From an uncultured Pseudomonadales bacterium (lineage in GTDB: Bacteria > Pseudomonadota > Gammaproteobacteria > Pseudomonadales > Porticoccaceae), in the NCBI GenBank assembly GCA_943788895.1, contig CALSRZ010000003.1:186001-250000 (forward strand): a stretch of DNA of 64,000 bases. Direction: 5' to 3'. Positions 21,143-31,372 of this stretch are shown in pieces. Numbering within the stretch: position 1 is the first letter of the stretch; every line of letters starts with the position of its first letter. Position numbers and translations under genes: made by a program. Under the pieces are notes generated by a model. The model did no database searches. It was not told the origin of the DNA and saw only the letters and a program-made list of their open reading frames with translations.

Positions 21143-22659
21143 TGATCACCTCCCTGACGGAAACGCAGTGCCAATCTGGCTTCGGCCTGATCACTAAACG
21201 GCAGTCGATCGGCACCGAGAATTTGATAATCCTCGTGGCCTTTACCGGCGATTAAAATCACATCATCGGACTGAGCTTCGGCAATAGCTGTGCGGATTGC
21301 ATCCCTGCGATCCACAACCGCAGATACATCGCGGCTGATGCCCAGAAGAACCTGGTCAATAATTTGCTGTGGCGACTCGCTGCGCGGATTGTCGCTAGTA
21401 ACAATAATCTTATCGGCGCGGTGGTCGGCGACTTTACCCATCTCGGCACGCTTGCCGATATCGCGATCGCCACCACAGCCAAATACAACCCAGAGCTCGC
21501 CCTGACAGTGACGGCGCAGCGCCTGCAAGGCTTTTTCCAACGCATCTGGTGTATGTGCATAATCAATCACTACTGCCGGCTGGGCACTGGCATCAACCAG
21601 CTCCATACGCCCGCTAACCGCGGTCAATGCAGTCGCAGCCTGAAGAATCTTGTCGAGGGCAAAGCCCTGCATACCTGCGGCACCAATCACCGCCAACAAA
21701 TTGGCGAGATTAAACTTACCCAGCAGCGATGACTGCAAACGGCCTCGGCCCCAGGGAGTGACAATCTCGGCATCTATACCTGAGGCGCCAATTGAAATAC
21801 TGCCGCAGTGGATATCGGCGCTGTGATTTTCAACGCTGTAGCTAATGCCATTTACCAGCGGGTCCAGATTTGCCAGTATCAGGCGACCAATATTGTCATC
21901 CAGATTAATCACTGCATTTTTGAGACCGGCCATAGCAAACAGGCGCGCTTTGGCAGCGGCATAGCTATTGATGTCGCCGTGATAGTCGAGATGATCGCGG
22001 GTCAGATTGGTAAACACAGCTGTATCTATTTTCAGCCCAGCTACGCGGCGCTGAACAAGGCTATGGGAAGAGACTTCCATGGCAATTCGTTTGGCACCTG
22101 CATCTTGGAGCTCTGCAAGAATGCGCTGCACAGAAATAGCATCCGGGGTGGTCAATCCTGTATCTGCTGCCTTTTTATCTGCCTCTGAGCCGCTTAATTC
22201 AGAACCACTTAGCCCGTAGCCTAAAGTCCCAATAAACCCAGCAGGCTCATCGAGCAACTCAAATAACTGAGCCAACAGCTGCGAACAAGTGGTTTTTCCA
22301 TTGGTTCCGGTAATCGCAGTAATGGGCATATGCTGAGAAGGCTGACCATAAAAGACACCGGCAATATCCGAGACATATTCGCTAAGCTGCGGCATAACAA
22401 TCACTGGTACAGGAATATCAGAAGCGGCTAATGCCTGCTCGACTAAAACAGCCGCAGCACCCTTCTCTACAGCCTGAGCAATATATTGCACACCATCGGT
22501 CTGGGTGCCTTTTACCGCTATAAACAGATCGCCAGCCACAACCAGTCGGCTATCGAGAGCCAAACCGCTAACACTGACTGATGGACAGTTACTGGAATCA
22601 ATAAAGTCACTGAGCAGATCGGCAACCGTGATCGCAGGTGGTTGGGACAGTACCATCAT
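21139..22659 (-). CDS. murE: UDP-MurNAc-L-Ala-D-Glu--meso-diaminopimelate ligase
   Basis: Adds the third residue of the stem peptide. It has the ATP loop GTNGKTTCSQLL, TNLTRDHLDYHGD, and the DNPR signature (TSDNPRSESPQ), which marks specificity for meso-diaminopimelate rather than lysine. The length of 506 residues is slightly long; a small LSGSE duplication (GLSGSELSGSEADKK) and an alanine-rich stretch account for part of it. The start is an ATG overlapping the ftsI stop as ATGA; a second ATG is adjacent. Confidence 0.96.
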   Translation of the reverse strand: MMVLSQPPAITVADLLSDFIDSSNCPSVSVSGLALDSRLVVAGDLFIAVKGTQTDGVQYIAQAVEKGAAAVLVEQALAASDIPVPVIVMPQLSEYVSDIAGVFYGQPSQHMPITAITGTNGKTTCSQLLAQLFELLDEPAGFIGTLGYGLSGSELSGSEADKKAADTGLTTPDAISVQRILAELQDAGAKRIAMEVSSHSLVQRRVAGLKIDTAVFTNLTRDHLDYHGDINSYAAAKARLFAMAGLKNAVINLDDNIGRLILANLDPLVNGISYSVENHSADIHCGSISIGASGIDAEIVTPWGRGRLQSSLLGKFNLANLLAVIGAAGMQGFALDKILQAATALTAVSGRMELVDASAQPAVVIDYAHTPDALEKALQALRRHCQGELWVVFGCGGDRDIGKRAEMGKVADHRADKIIVTSDNPRSESPQQIIDQVLLGISRDVSAVVDRRDAIRTAIAEAQSDDVILIAGKGHEDYQILGADRLPFSDQAEARLALRFRQGGDQ

Positions 22660-24413
22660 GGATTCCCCCGCTTCGCCATCACTGCTTTTACACTGGCGAT
22701 ATTGCGATTTACATCCATATTATCCGGGGTTACCTGCAGCAAACGCAGCGCATTACCAGTTACTTCAGAAAATACCGGTGCCGCCACCAGGCCGCCAAAA
22801 TAGTCACCTTCACGGGGCTCATCAATCACCACAACTGTTACCAGACGCGGATTTTCTACCGGCGAAAGCCCGGCAAATACGGACATATAGCGGTCGGAGT
22901 CATAGCCGCCACCGCCAGCCTTAACCTTGTGTACAGTGCCGGTCTTGCCGCCCACTGAGTAGCCATCAATCATGGCGCGCTTGCCGGTACCGGTATCGCC
23001 AACAGCAGTTTCGAGCATTGTGCGAACACTTTTCACCAACTGCGAATCAACTACTTGAATAGATTCCGGCGCCGATTCTATGGCAGTCATACTGACTTCG
23101 TATCGAATACCGTCATTAGCCAAAACCGAATAGGCCCTGGCCAGCTGTAGTGAAGAGGCACTCAAGCCATGACCAAAGGCAAAGGTCGCCTGAGTCACTG
23201 GATCCCATTTACGATAGGCGGGGAGACTGCCGGCAGTCTCGGCTGGGAAGCCGCTGCCGATAACCTCACCAAAACCCATGCGCTCAAAAAGCTCACGGGT
23301 TGTATCTGGATTTAACGCCAAGGCAATTTTGGTGGTACCTACTTGGCTTGATTTGGTAAGAACGCCAGCCATATCCAGCTGACCGTAGTCGCGGTAATCA
23401 ACAAATGTTTTGTAGGAAACTTTTAGATAGCCGGGGCTGGTATTAATAACCGATTCGGGCTCAAATTTACCGCTCTCCAGTGCTGCCAACATAGTGAAAG
23501 GCTTCACCGTGGAACCCGGCTCCATAATGTCGGTTACCGCGCGATTGCGAATGGATTCGGGACGCAGGTTAGAACGATCATTGGGATTAAACGAAGGCTG
23601 ATTAGCCATCGCCAATACTTCACCGGTCTGCACATCGAGCACAACCACCGAGCCCGACTTTGCCTGATGCTTTTGCATCGCGGCTTTTAGGGCGCGGTAA
23701 GCGGCATACTGTACGCGCAGATCTATACTCAGTTTCAAGCTGTTGCCGGGGCTGGCCGGCTTGATCAGTGCAATATCCTTGATCACGCGGCCAGCGAGAT
23801 CCTTGACCACTTTTTTAGAGCCTGATTCACCAGCAAGAAAAGCATTGTAGGCAAGCTCCATGCCCTCCTGACCGCTGTCATTGATATCGGTAAAGCCGAC
23901 TAACTGCGCAGTCACTTCACCAGCGGGATAAAAACGTTTGTATTCCTGACGGCCAGAAACGCCAGAAATTCCCAAGTCCAAAATACGCTCAGCTTCCGGC
24001 GTTGGCAGCTGACGTGCAAGATACATAAATGATTTATTGCGGTAGCGCTTTAAACGACTCTGCAACTGTGACAGAGGTATACCGAGGGCCGCCGCAAGTT
24101 TTTCTATATCTGCGGCAGAGGCGCTCTTTTGCATACGCTGGGGATTGGCAATCAAAGTCGTGACCGGCGTACTGATCGCCAGTGGCTCGCCATTTCTATC
24201 GGTGATTAAACCGCGGTGAGCGGGAATTTCTTCTTTACGAATCGAACGGGCATCGCCCTGATGCTTCAGAAAATCGCGGCCATGCTCTTCGCTGGGCATA
24301 ATTTGTAACTGGGCAATTTTGACAGCAACCAGCACCGGCAGTGAGGCCAGGATCAACATTACAAAGTAGTAACGCCAGCGCGGAATAACATGTTTTACCG
24401 TTTTCTTGGCCAC
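22656..24413 (-). CDS. ftsI: Peptidoglycan D,D-transpeptidase FtsI (PBP3)
   Basis: Class B penicillin-binding protein that cross-links septal peptidoglycan with FtsW. The 585-residue protein has an N-terminal anchor at about residues 15-34, a pedestal domain, and a transpeptidase domain with the nucleophile motif Ser301-T-V-Lys304 and Lys490-T-G-T. The second catalytic motif, SxN in E. coli, reads Ser355-Ser-Gln357 here. The C-terminus keeps GGLVAAPVFSEV. It lies three bases after ftsL. Confidence 0.96.
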   Translation of the reverse strand: MAKKTVKHVIPRWRYYFVMLILASLPVLVAVKIAQLQIMPSEEHGRDFLKHQGDARSIRKEEIPAHRGLITDRNGEPLAISTPVTTLIANPQRMQKSASAADIEKLAAALGIPLSQLQSRLKRYRNKSFMYLARQLPTPEAERILDLGISGVSGRQEYKRFYPAGEVTAQLVGFTDINDSGQEGMELAYNAFLAGESGSKKVVKDLAGRVIKDIALIKPASPGNSLKLSIDLRVQYAAYRALKAAMQKHQAKSGSVVVLDVQTGEVLAMANQPSFNPNDRSNLRPESIRNRAVTDIMEPGSTVKPFTMLAALESGKFEPESVINTSPGYLKVSYKTFVDYRDYGQLDMAGVLTKSSQVGTTKIALALNPDTTRELFERMGFGEVIGSGFPAETAGSLPAYRKWDPVTQATFAFGHGLSASSLQLARAYSVLANDGIRYEVSMTAIESAPESIQVVDSQLVKSVRTMLETAVGDTGTGKRAMIDGYSVGGKTGTVHKVKAGGGGYDSDRYMSVFAGLSPVENPRLVTVVVIDEPREGDYFGGLVAAPVFSEVTGNALRLLQVTPDNMDVNRNIASVKAVMAKRGNP

Positions 24414-24415
24414 TG

Positions 24416-24682
24416 TTATTGCTTCACCATCATAATTTCTTGGGGCTGCGGACCGTGCATTTTCAGACTGTCCTTAGCCATAGTTTCTATCCGCTGCAGT
24501 GATCCCCAGGCGCTCTGTTCCAGTAAATACTTACCGTAAGCAACCTGTAATTGATTCTTCTCCCGCTCAAGAGCAGTCAACTGGTCATACTTCTGCCTAC
24601 ACACATGGCTGACAAAGGCCACCGCCAACGCACTGCTGAGCACCAGCATCCACAGCACAGCTACACGCAGTGGGCCACTCAT
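24416..24682 (-). CDS. ftsL: Cell division protein FtsL
   Basis: Small bitopic divisome protein that pairs with FtsB. The 88 residues comprise a short cytoplasmic tail, one membrane helix (VLWMLVLSSALAVAFVSHV) and a periplasmic coiled coil (QKYDQLTALEREKNQLQVAY). The sequence itself is weakly conserved across the family; the call rests on architecture and on its place between rsmH and ftsI. It overlaps rsmH by four bases. Confidence 0.92.
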   Translation of the reverse strand: MSGPLRVAVLWMLVLSSALAVAFVSHVCRQKYDQLTALEREKNQLQVAYGKYLLEQSAWGSLQRIETMAKDSLKMHGPQPQEIMMVKQ

Positions 24683-25614
24683 GCCACACGCTCTGCGATA
24701 CGCATCACTGCGCTGCGCGAGCGCACATTGCCATCTACCTCAGAGCCTTGCGGCTTTACTGCCTTGCCAATCTTTTTCAAGCGCACGCCGCGGTCGACAT
24801 CTCGAACCGGCAGGTTTTTTGGCAACTGTATGCCGCGCTCCTGATCGCGAATAAAACGCTTTACCTTGCGATCTTCCAGAGAGTGGAAACTGATCACTAC
24901 CAGTCGCCCACCCACCTGCAATAAATCTATAACCTGGCCCAATAGCGCACTCAGATCATCCAGCTCGCGATTAATAAAAATTCGAATCGCCTGAAATGCC
25001 TTGGTGGCTGGGTGCCTGCCGCGCTCCCATGCCGGGTGCGCATCGGCTAAAATCTTCGCCAGCTGCACGGTTCTGGTAATTGGCGCAACTGCGCGCTCAC
25101 GAACCACCGCTGCGGCCATACGTCGAGCAAAGCGTTCTTCGCCATACTCTTTGATCACCTGGGCAATATCCGCTTCCGCCGCACTGGCAATCCAATCCGC
25201 TGCCGATAATCCTGAGCTGGTATCCATTCTCATATCCAGTGGTCCATCACGCATAAAACTAAAGCCGCGCTCAGCCTGATCGAGCTGCGGAGAGGAGACA
25301 CCAAGATCAACCAATACACCGGTAATCTCTCTACCTTCCAACCAGTCGCCCATATCAGCAAACGAGCCATGCACAATCGTCAATCTTTTATCGTCGGCAA
25401 ACCGCTCGCGGCCTGCTTCTATCGCCTGAGGGTCTTTATCAATTGCCAGCACTCGGCCTTTTTCAGATAGCCTTGAAAGCAGTTCAGCGGTATGACCGCC
25501 GCGCCCAAAGGTGCCGTCGACATAAAAACCATCTGGATCTATAACCAGAGCGTCGACAGCCTCATGCAGTAAAACTGTGGTGTGCTCTGGCTTTTCAATG
25601 TTATTCACAGGCAC
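24679..25614 (-). CDS. rsmH: 16S rRNA (cytosine1402-N4)-methyltransferase RsmH (MraW)
   Basis: SAM-dependent methyltransferase that modifies C1402 in the ribosomal P site. It has the N-terminal HTTVLLHEAVDAL, the SAM-binding loop VDGTFGRGGHTAELL, LVDLGVSSPQLDQAERGFSF, and SFHSLEDRKVKRFIR towards the C-terminus. At 311 residues it has the family length. It starts directly after the mraZ stop (adjacent bases), as expected for the mraZ-rsmH pair. Confidence 0.97.
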   Translation of the reverse strand: MPVNNIEKPEHTTVLLHEAVDALVIDPDGFYVDGTFGRGGHTAELLSRLSEKGRVLAIDKDPQAIEAGRERFADDKRLTIVHGSFADMGDWLEGREITGVLVDLGVSSPQLDQAERGFSFMRDGPLDMRMDTSSGLSAADWIASAAEADIAQVIKEYGEERFARRMAAAVVRERAVAPITRTVQLAKILADAHPAWERGRHPATKAFQAIRIFINRELDDLSALLGQVIDLLQVGGRLVVISFHSLEDRKVKRFIRDQERGIQLPKNLPVRDVDRGVRLKKIGKAVKPQGSEVDGNVRSRSAVMRIAERVA

Positions 25615-26082
25615 CTACCAAGAGAGATTCTTTAAAGCATCCGACATGTTCTCGCGGTCGAGAAGCATGCTCCGATAAGTTTCCTGAGATTTCTCGCGCT
25701 CGGCGTTCCAGTTCTCTTCAGACCAGATTTCCAAACGCTGTGTACGGCCCACCAGAACCAGCTTTTTCTCAAGCTGCGCATAGCCGCGCAATTCTGGTGG
25801 AATAAGAATTCGCCCACTGCCATCAACCTGGAGATCCTTGGCCTGACCAACAACAAAGCGGCTGAGCATTTCACCAAGATCATCCATGGCCGGCAGAGCG
25901 GCAACTTTCTCTTCAAATTTCTTCCATTCGGGAAGCGGCGAGAGGGTTAGGCAGGTAGACTTCATATCGATGGTAATAACCAGGTCACCCCGGCATATTT
26001 CATCGAGCAGGGCGCGGTAGCGGGTCGGAATTGCCATCCGCCCCTTGGTGTCCATATTGATTGGATCACTACCTTTAAACAC
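25615..26082 (-). CDS. mraZ: Transcriptional regulator MraZ
   Basis: AbrB-like DNA-binding protein that heads the dcw cluster and in E. coli represses it. It has two SpoVT-AbrB-type repeats: GSDPINMDTKGRMAIPTRYR and VDGSGRILIPPELR, each with the DxxGR signature. Length is 155 residues. The start is a GTG at 26082, with AAAGGG six bases upstream. The region before it carries a promoter and TGG repeats with a 10-bp period that match the known MraZ operator layout. Confidence 0.96.
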   Translation of the reverse strand: MFKGSDPINMDTKGRMAIPTRYRALLDEICRGDLVITIDMKSTCLTLSPLPEWKKFEEKVAALPAMDDLGEMLSRFVVGQAKDLQVDGSGRILIPPELRGYAQLEKKLVLVGRTQRLEIWSEENWNAEREKSQETYRSMLLDRENMSDALKNLSW

Positions 26083-26117
26083 TTTTTACCCTTTCTCTCG
26101 TTATCGTGGTCTAAATT

Positions 26118-26142
26118 CGCCACTTTTTGCCACTATTACCCA
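26118..26142 (-). promoter_or_regulatory. Putative MraZ operator (three TGG repeats)
   Basis: On the minus strand TGGGT, TGGCA and TGGCG follow one another with five-base spacers (10-bp period). The E. coli MraZ site is three direct TGGGN repeats with five-base spacers. The array lies just downstream of the predicted start of transcription and 36 bases before the mraZ start codon, which fits autorepression. Confidence 0.65.
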
Positions 26143-26149
26143 TATGTGT

Positions 26150-26178
26150 ACACTATTGGCAGGCGGTATCAAAGTCAA
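26150..26178 (-). promoter_or_regulatory. Putative dcw/mraZ promoter
   Basis: On the minus strand TTGACT (26173-26178) is followed after 17 bases by TAGTGT (26150-26155). The -35 is strong and the -10 weak. Its place immediately before the MraZ repeats supports the call. Confidence 0.45.
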
Positions 26179-26291
26179 GCGTCGATCAGGACTAAAAAAG
26201 TGAGTAAAATCAGTAAGTTCCGACAATATACTGAGTTTCTACGGAGTGTTGCTGAAGGGCCTAAATAATTAGCAATATAAAACATAAACGT

Positions 26292-26322
26292 AAAGCTAGA
26301 AGTTAATGTAACTTCTAGCTTT
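26292..26322 (-). terminator. Perfect 14-bp hairpin between rnpB and mraZ
   Basis: The arms AAAGCTAGAAGTTA and TAACTTCTAGCTTT close a three-base loop. On the minus strand the stem is followed by a T-rich but broken stretch (TTTACGTTTATGTTTTAT). It may end the RNase P RNA transcript. The rest of 26083-26410 holds only the mraZ promoter and operator; no gene is seen. Confidence 0.5.
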
Positions 26323-26410
26323 ATTGAGTTTTAAGAATAATTTGAACTAATTGTTAATTTTTATATATCTAAAAAGAATATCCCATCTGAGCAGGCAGGA
26401 TAAGGAAATT

Positions 26411-26795
<385 letters not shown>

Positions 26796-26874
26796 GCCAG
26801 TCTAGCATAGGCGGGGGTTTTATAGTGGCTTTAAAGTAACTTGGGTTGTAAGTATCTTCTTTTTTAGGCTGGCT

Positions 26875-26906
26875 GGGGGTATGTGGTTGGGGGATTTTGT
26901 TTGGGG
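26875..26906 (+). other. G-run tract upstream of rnpB
   Basis: Runs of five, five and four G lie at 26875, 26889 and 26903 on the plus strand, separated by nine-base loops; the complement just upstream of the rnpB promoter is C-rich. No gene is seen between rnpB and 27042. Confidence 0.4.
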
Positions 26907-26995
26907 TGGCATAGCTCCTTTGTATTCCCTTGAGATCGGTCCCAATGCAGGGACGATCACACTCCAAGATAAGAAGCAGAAAAATAAGACGTTGA

Positions 26996-27028
26996 GATAA
27001 AAGAAGCCCACCAGAATTGGCAGGCCCA
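26996..27028 (-). terminator. Terminator after the DUF5062-like gene
   Basis: On the minus strand GCCTGCCA, a four-base loop and TGGTGGGC pair with two G-U wobbles and are followed by TTCTTTTATC. It lies 14 bases after the stop codon at 27042. Confidence 0.55.
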
Positions 27029-27041
27029 ATAAAAGGAGTGA

Positions 27042-27311
27042 TTACTTAGTTTCAGACAGCAGTGGATGCCCTTCTGGAAGCTGACGAGAAATCCACAGCG
27101 CCAGTTTGTGACGCATATTAGGATCACTGATATCCTTTTTCGCCAATGGCTGAATCAGCTTATCCTCCACCAATACCTTATAGATAAACTCAACCTTCAA
27201 CTTAACCGAATCCTGCTCCTCAATCACGCCATAGGCACGCTTCTGAGCATATACAGCGCCAATCTGGAGCGCCTTCTTAACCAACTCCACCTCATTAGGT
27301 AACTTTGACAT
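27042..27311 (-). CDS. Small conserved protein, DUF5062-like
   Basis: An 89-residue soluble protein of unknown function, without signal peptide or membrane segment. From memory, the N-terminus (LVKKALQIGAVYAQKRAYG) and the C-terminal LVEDKLIQPLAK and NMRHKLALWISRQLP resemble the DUF5062 family of gammaproteobacteria; this is not verified. It has a strong AAGGAG site before the ATG and a terminator after it. It lies 24 bases after purL on the same strand and could be read with it. Confidence 0.8.
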   Translation of the reverse strand: MSKLPNEVELVKKALQIGAVYAQKRAYGVIEEQDSVKLKVEFIYKVLVEDKLIQPLAKKDISDPNMRHKLALWISRQLPEGHPLLSETK

Positions 27312-27334
27312 AAATCGCTCCTTTATCTATTCAG

Positions 27335-30300
27335 TTAATCGACAAACTTACGCGCATTTCTAAACATACGCATCCAGGCACCATCTTCGCCCCAATCATC
27401 CGGATGCCAGGAATTTTGCACCGTGCGGTAAACCCGCTCCGGATGCGGCATCATCAATGTAGCACGACCATCAGCACTGGAAACACCCGTAATACCATCC
27501 GGCGAACCATTGGGATTAGCAGGATAAGTCCCGGCAACCGCACCATGGTTATCCAAAAAGCGCATAGCAATTTGATTGCTGGCCAACAGCCTATCCATCG
27601 CCTTCTGCGACGAAAACTCTGCGCGACCCTCACCGTGAGAAATAGCAATTGGCATATGCGAACCCGCCATACCCTGCAAGAAAATCGAAGGCGACTCCTC
27701 AACCCGAACCAGCGAGAAGCGCGCCTCAAACTGTTCGGAGAGATTGCGCACAAAGCGTGGCCACAACTCAGCGCCAGGAATCAGCGTCTTAAGATTACTT
27801 AACATCTGACAACCATTACACACACCCAGACTAAAACTGTCTGGACGGTGGAAGAAAGTCTGGAACTGATCGCGAATCTGCTCATTAAACAGCACAGTCT
27901 TGGCCCAACCCTCACCGGCACCCAACACATCACCGTAAGAGAAACCACCGCAGGCAATCACACCGGCAAAGTCAGCCAAAGCGCGACGACCGGCAAGCAG
28001 ATCGCTCATATGAACATCCACCGAATCAAAGCCTGCGCGATTAAAGGCCGCGGCCATTTCCACATGACTGTTTACACCCTGCTCACGCAGAATCGCCACA
28101 GCAGGTCGAACACCGCTATTGATATAGGGCGCTGCAATATCTTCTTCAGGGTTGTAGGTCAGATTAGCTGAAAGACCCGGATCTTCAGCGCAGAGAGCAT
28201 TAAACTCCTCTCTGGCACAGTCGGCGTTATCTCTCAGCGCCGCCATACGATAGGAAGTCTCACCCCAGGTACGCTGCAGATCCACTCGGGGACGAGTGAA
28301 CAGCGATTTTTTCTTTTTAACAATTTCCAGCTCCTGGCGATTGTTTAGGCCGCCCAGCAGATGAACATCCACCCCCGCATCACTAAAGCGTTCGGCAATA
28401 GCATTAGCGCGCTCGGCAGTCACCTGAATCACCGCACCCAGCTCTTCATTAAATAGCGCAGCAATAGAGTCATCACCGAGAGTCTGCACATCGACAGAAA
28501 CACCGACATGACCGGCAAAAGACATCTCAGCCAGAGTTGCCAAAAGACCACCATCAGAGCGATCGTGGTAGGCGAGAATATCGCCCTGCTCTATCGAAGC
28601 CTGCATCCCATCAAAGAAGCCTTTAAGCAGCGCGGGATTTTCTAAATCTGGCGCTGTATCGCCCATCTCATTATTAACCTGAGCCAGAATCGAGCCACCC
28701 ATACGGTTGGCACCGGCACCCAGATCCAAGAGCAATAGCTGTGTCTCACCGCAGTCAGTTCGCAGCTGCGGGGTCAGGGTTTTGCGCACATCCAGAACTG
28801 GCGAAGAACGCAGTAATAATTAATGACATAGGCGAGGTAACCGCCTTGTCTTCACCACGGTCATTCCAAGTGGTGCGCATCGACATCGAGTCCTTGCCCA
28901 CCGGAATAGTAATTCCCAGCGCCGGACAGAGCTCCATACCCACAGCCTCAACCGTGCGGTAGAGCTTTTCATCTTCACCGGGATGGCCTGCAGGGCTCAT
29001 CCAGTTGGCGGATAATTTAATATCTTTAAGCTCGCCAATTCGCGCTGCGGCTATATTGGTAATCGCTTCACCAATCGCCATACGTCCGGAAGCCGGCGCA
29101 TTGATCAGCGCCAGCGGTGTGCGCTCGCCCATGGCCATAGCTTCACCAGCGGTGCTGTCATAGGTCACTGTCGTTACCGCACAGTCAGCTACCGGCACCT
29201 GCCAGGGTCCGACCATCTGATCGCGAGCAACCATGCCGCCAACGGTTCGATCACCAATGGTGATCAGGAAGTTTTTGCTGGCCACTGTGGGATGGCGCAG
29301 TACCTGAAATACTGCGTCATCAATATTTAAATCATCAGTCGAAAAGGGACTGGCATTTGACCTCCAGTGTCTCGGCAACACGGTGCATTTTTGGCGCCTT
29401 GCCAAACAGCACAGACATCGGCAGATCCACAGGGTCATTATCAAAATGGCTATCGCTAACGGTAATGCTTTTATCTTCTACCGCTTCACCGACCACGGCA
29501 ACTGGGCAGCGCTCGCGGTGACAGATTTCCAGGAAGCGCGTCAGGTCGCGGGGCAATACTGCCAGCACATAGCGTTCCTGAGCTTCGTTACACCAGATTT
29601 CAACCGGTGCCATACCGGGCTCATCATTGGGTACTTTGCGCAGCTGGAAATGGCCGCCGGTGCCGCCATCTTTAACTAATTCAGGCAGAGCATTGGAGAG
29701 ACCGCCAGCACCCACATCGTGGATAAAGGCAATCGGGTTCTCATCACCCTGCTGCCAGCACTGATCGATCACTTCCTGACAGCGGCGTTCAATCTCAGGG
29801 TTTTGACGCTGCACCGAGGCAAAGTCCAAATCCGCCGAGCTGGAGCCGGTCGCCATAGACGAGGCCGCACCACCACCGAGGCCAATCAACATCGCTGGGC
29901 CACCTAGAACCACTAACTGAGCACCGGGCTCAAATTCCGGCTTATCAACATGGTCTTCACGGATATTGCCGTAACCGCCGGCGATCATAATCGGCTTGTG
30001 ATAGCCGCGTCGCTGACCGTCAAAATCCACTTCAAAGGTTCTTAGATAACCACAGATATTCGGTCGACCAAATTCATTGTTAAAGGCCGCACCACCAATG
30101 GGGCCCTCGAGCATAATATCCAGCGCCGTGACAATGCGCTCAGGCTTGCCGTAGTCCTCTTCCCAGGACTGGCGGTAGTTGGGAATATTTAGATTGGAGA
30201 CGCTAAAACCGACCAGGCCGACTTTCGGCTTGGAGCCACGACCCACTGCGCCCTCGTCGCGAATCTCACCACCGGAACCGGTGCCGGCACCAGAATAGGG

Positions 30301-31224
30301 AGAGATAGCCGTCGGGTGGTTATGGGTTTCAACCTTCATTAACAGATGCACAGGCTCTTGGCTGTAGTCATAGAGCTTGGTGTCTGGATCGGGGTAAAAA
30401 GCGCCCGCCTTCGCTGCCGACACCACTGCGGCATTATCAGAATAGGCAGAGAGAACATTCTCGCCATTGACCTTATAGGTGTTGCGAATCATGCCAAACA
30501 GGGAGTGCTCCTGCTCTTCACCATCCAGAGTCCAGCTGGCATTAAATATTTTATGTCGACAGTGCTCCGAGTTGGCCTGAGCAAACATCATCAACTCAAC
30601 ATCGGTAGGGATTGCGCTTAAGCTCATTAAAGCTATCGACCAGATAGCCGATCTCATCGTCGGCAAGGGCCAGACCCAATTCAATATTGGCAGCCTTAAG
30701 GGCTTCTACACCACCACCCAGGGTATCGACACTGGTTACCGGCGCTGGCTGCTGGTGACTAAACAGCACATCAGCTTTATTTAAATCGTCGAGTACCGAC
30801 TCAACCATACGGTCGTGCAGATCAGCGGCCAAAACAGCCAACTGCTCTTCGCTGAGCATTTCATGAGCATGAACATAGTAGGCAGTGCCGCGCTCGACTC
30901 TAACCACCTGATTAAGGCCGCAGTTATGAGCAATATCGGTGGCCTTACTCGACCAGGGCGAAATAGTCCCGGGACGCGGCACAACCAGAATCAGCTGACC
31001 TTTGGTGGATGTTTTCTCTTCCCGCGGACCATAGGTCAGCAGGGCTTTAAGGGTTTCTGCGCCGCTGTCGCTCAGCGGTTCCGCAAGATCGGCAAAATGC
31101 ACATACTCCGCATAAACCGAGACCAGTGAGGGACTGATTTTTGCAGAGTGGAGAGTAATTTTTTACGTCTAAACGCAGAGAGAGAAGGTGCGCCACTGAG
31201 GATCATCATAGATGGAGTGCTCAT
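27335..31224 (-). pseudogene. purL: Phosphoribosylformylglycinamidine synthase PurL, four frameshifts
   Basis: Large single-chain FGAM synthase (fourth step of purine synthesis) with an N-terminal domain, two synthetase halves and a C-terminal glutaminase. Conserved parts are spread over changing frames: [62 protein letters not shown], and [15 protein letters not shown] with the nucleophile in GVCNGCQM. Frame changes fall near 31138-31142 (a T5 run; six would restore the frame), 30608-30610 (GGG; two would restore it), about 29345-29355, and about 28801-28808. With these four corrected the protein has about 1295 residues, the E. coli length. No other stop is present, so base-calling error is the simplest view. 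Candidate starts are 31224, 31209 and 31206. Confidence 0.9.
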
Positions 31225-31372
31225 ATTCATCTGATTGGGAAAGCACGGTATTCTAGCGGAAAAACCGCTCGTTGGCAGATAGAATTTAGCAAACCATGTA
31301 CAATTATTTTTCAGCGGTAAAACATAACAGCAATTATTCACAGCAAATCGCAATTGGCGGCCTAAAAATCCT

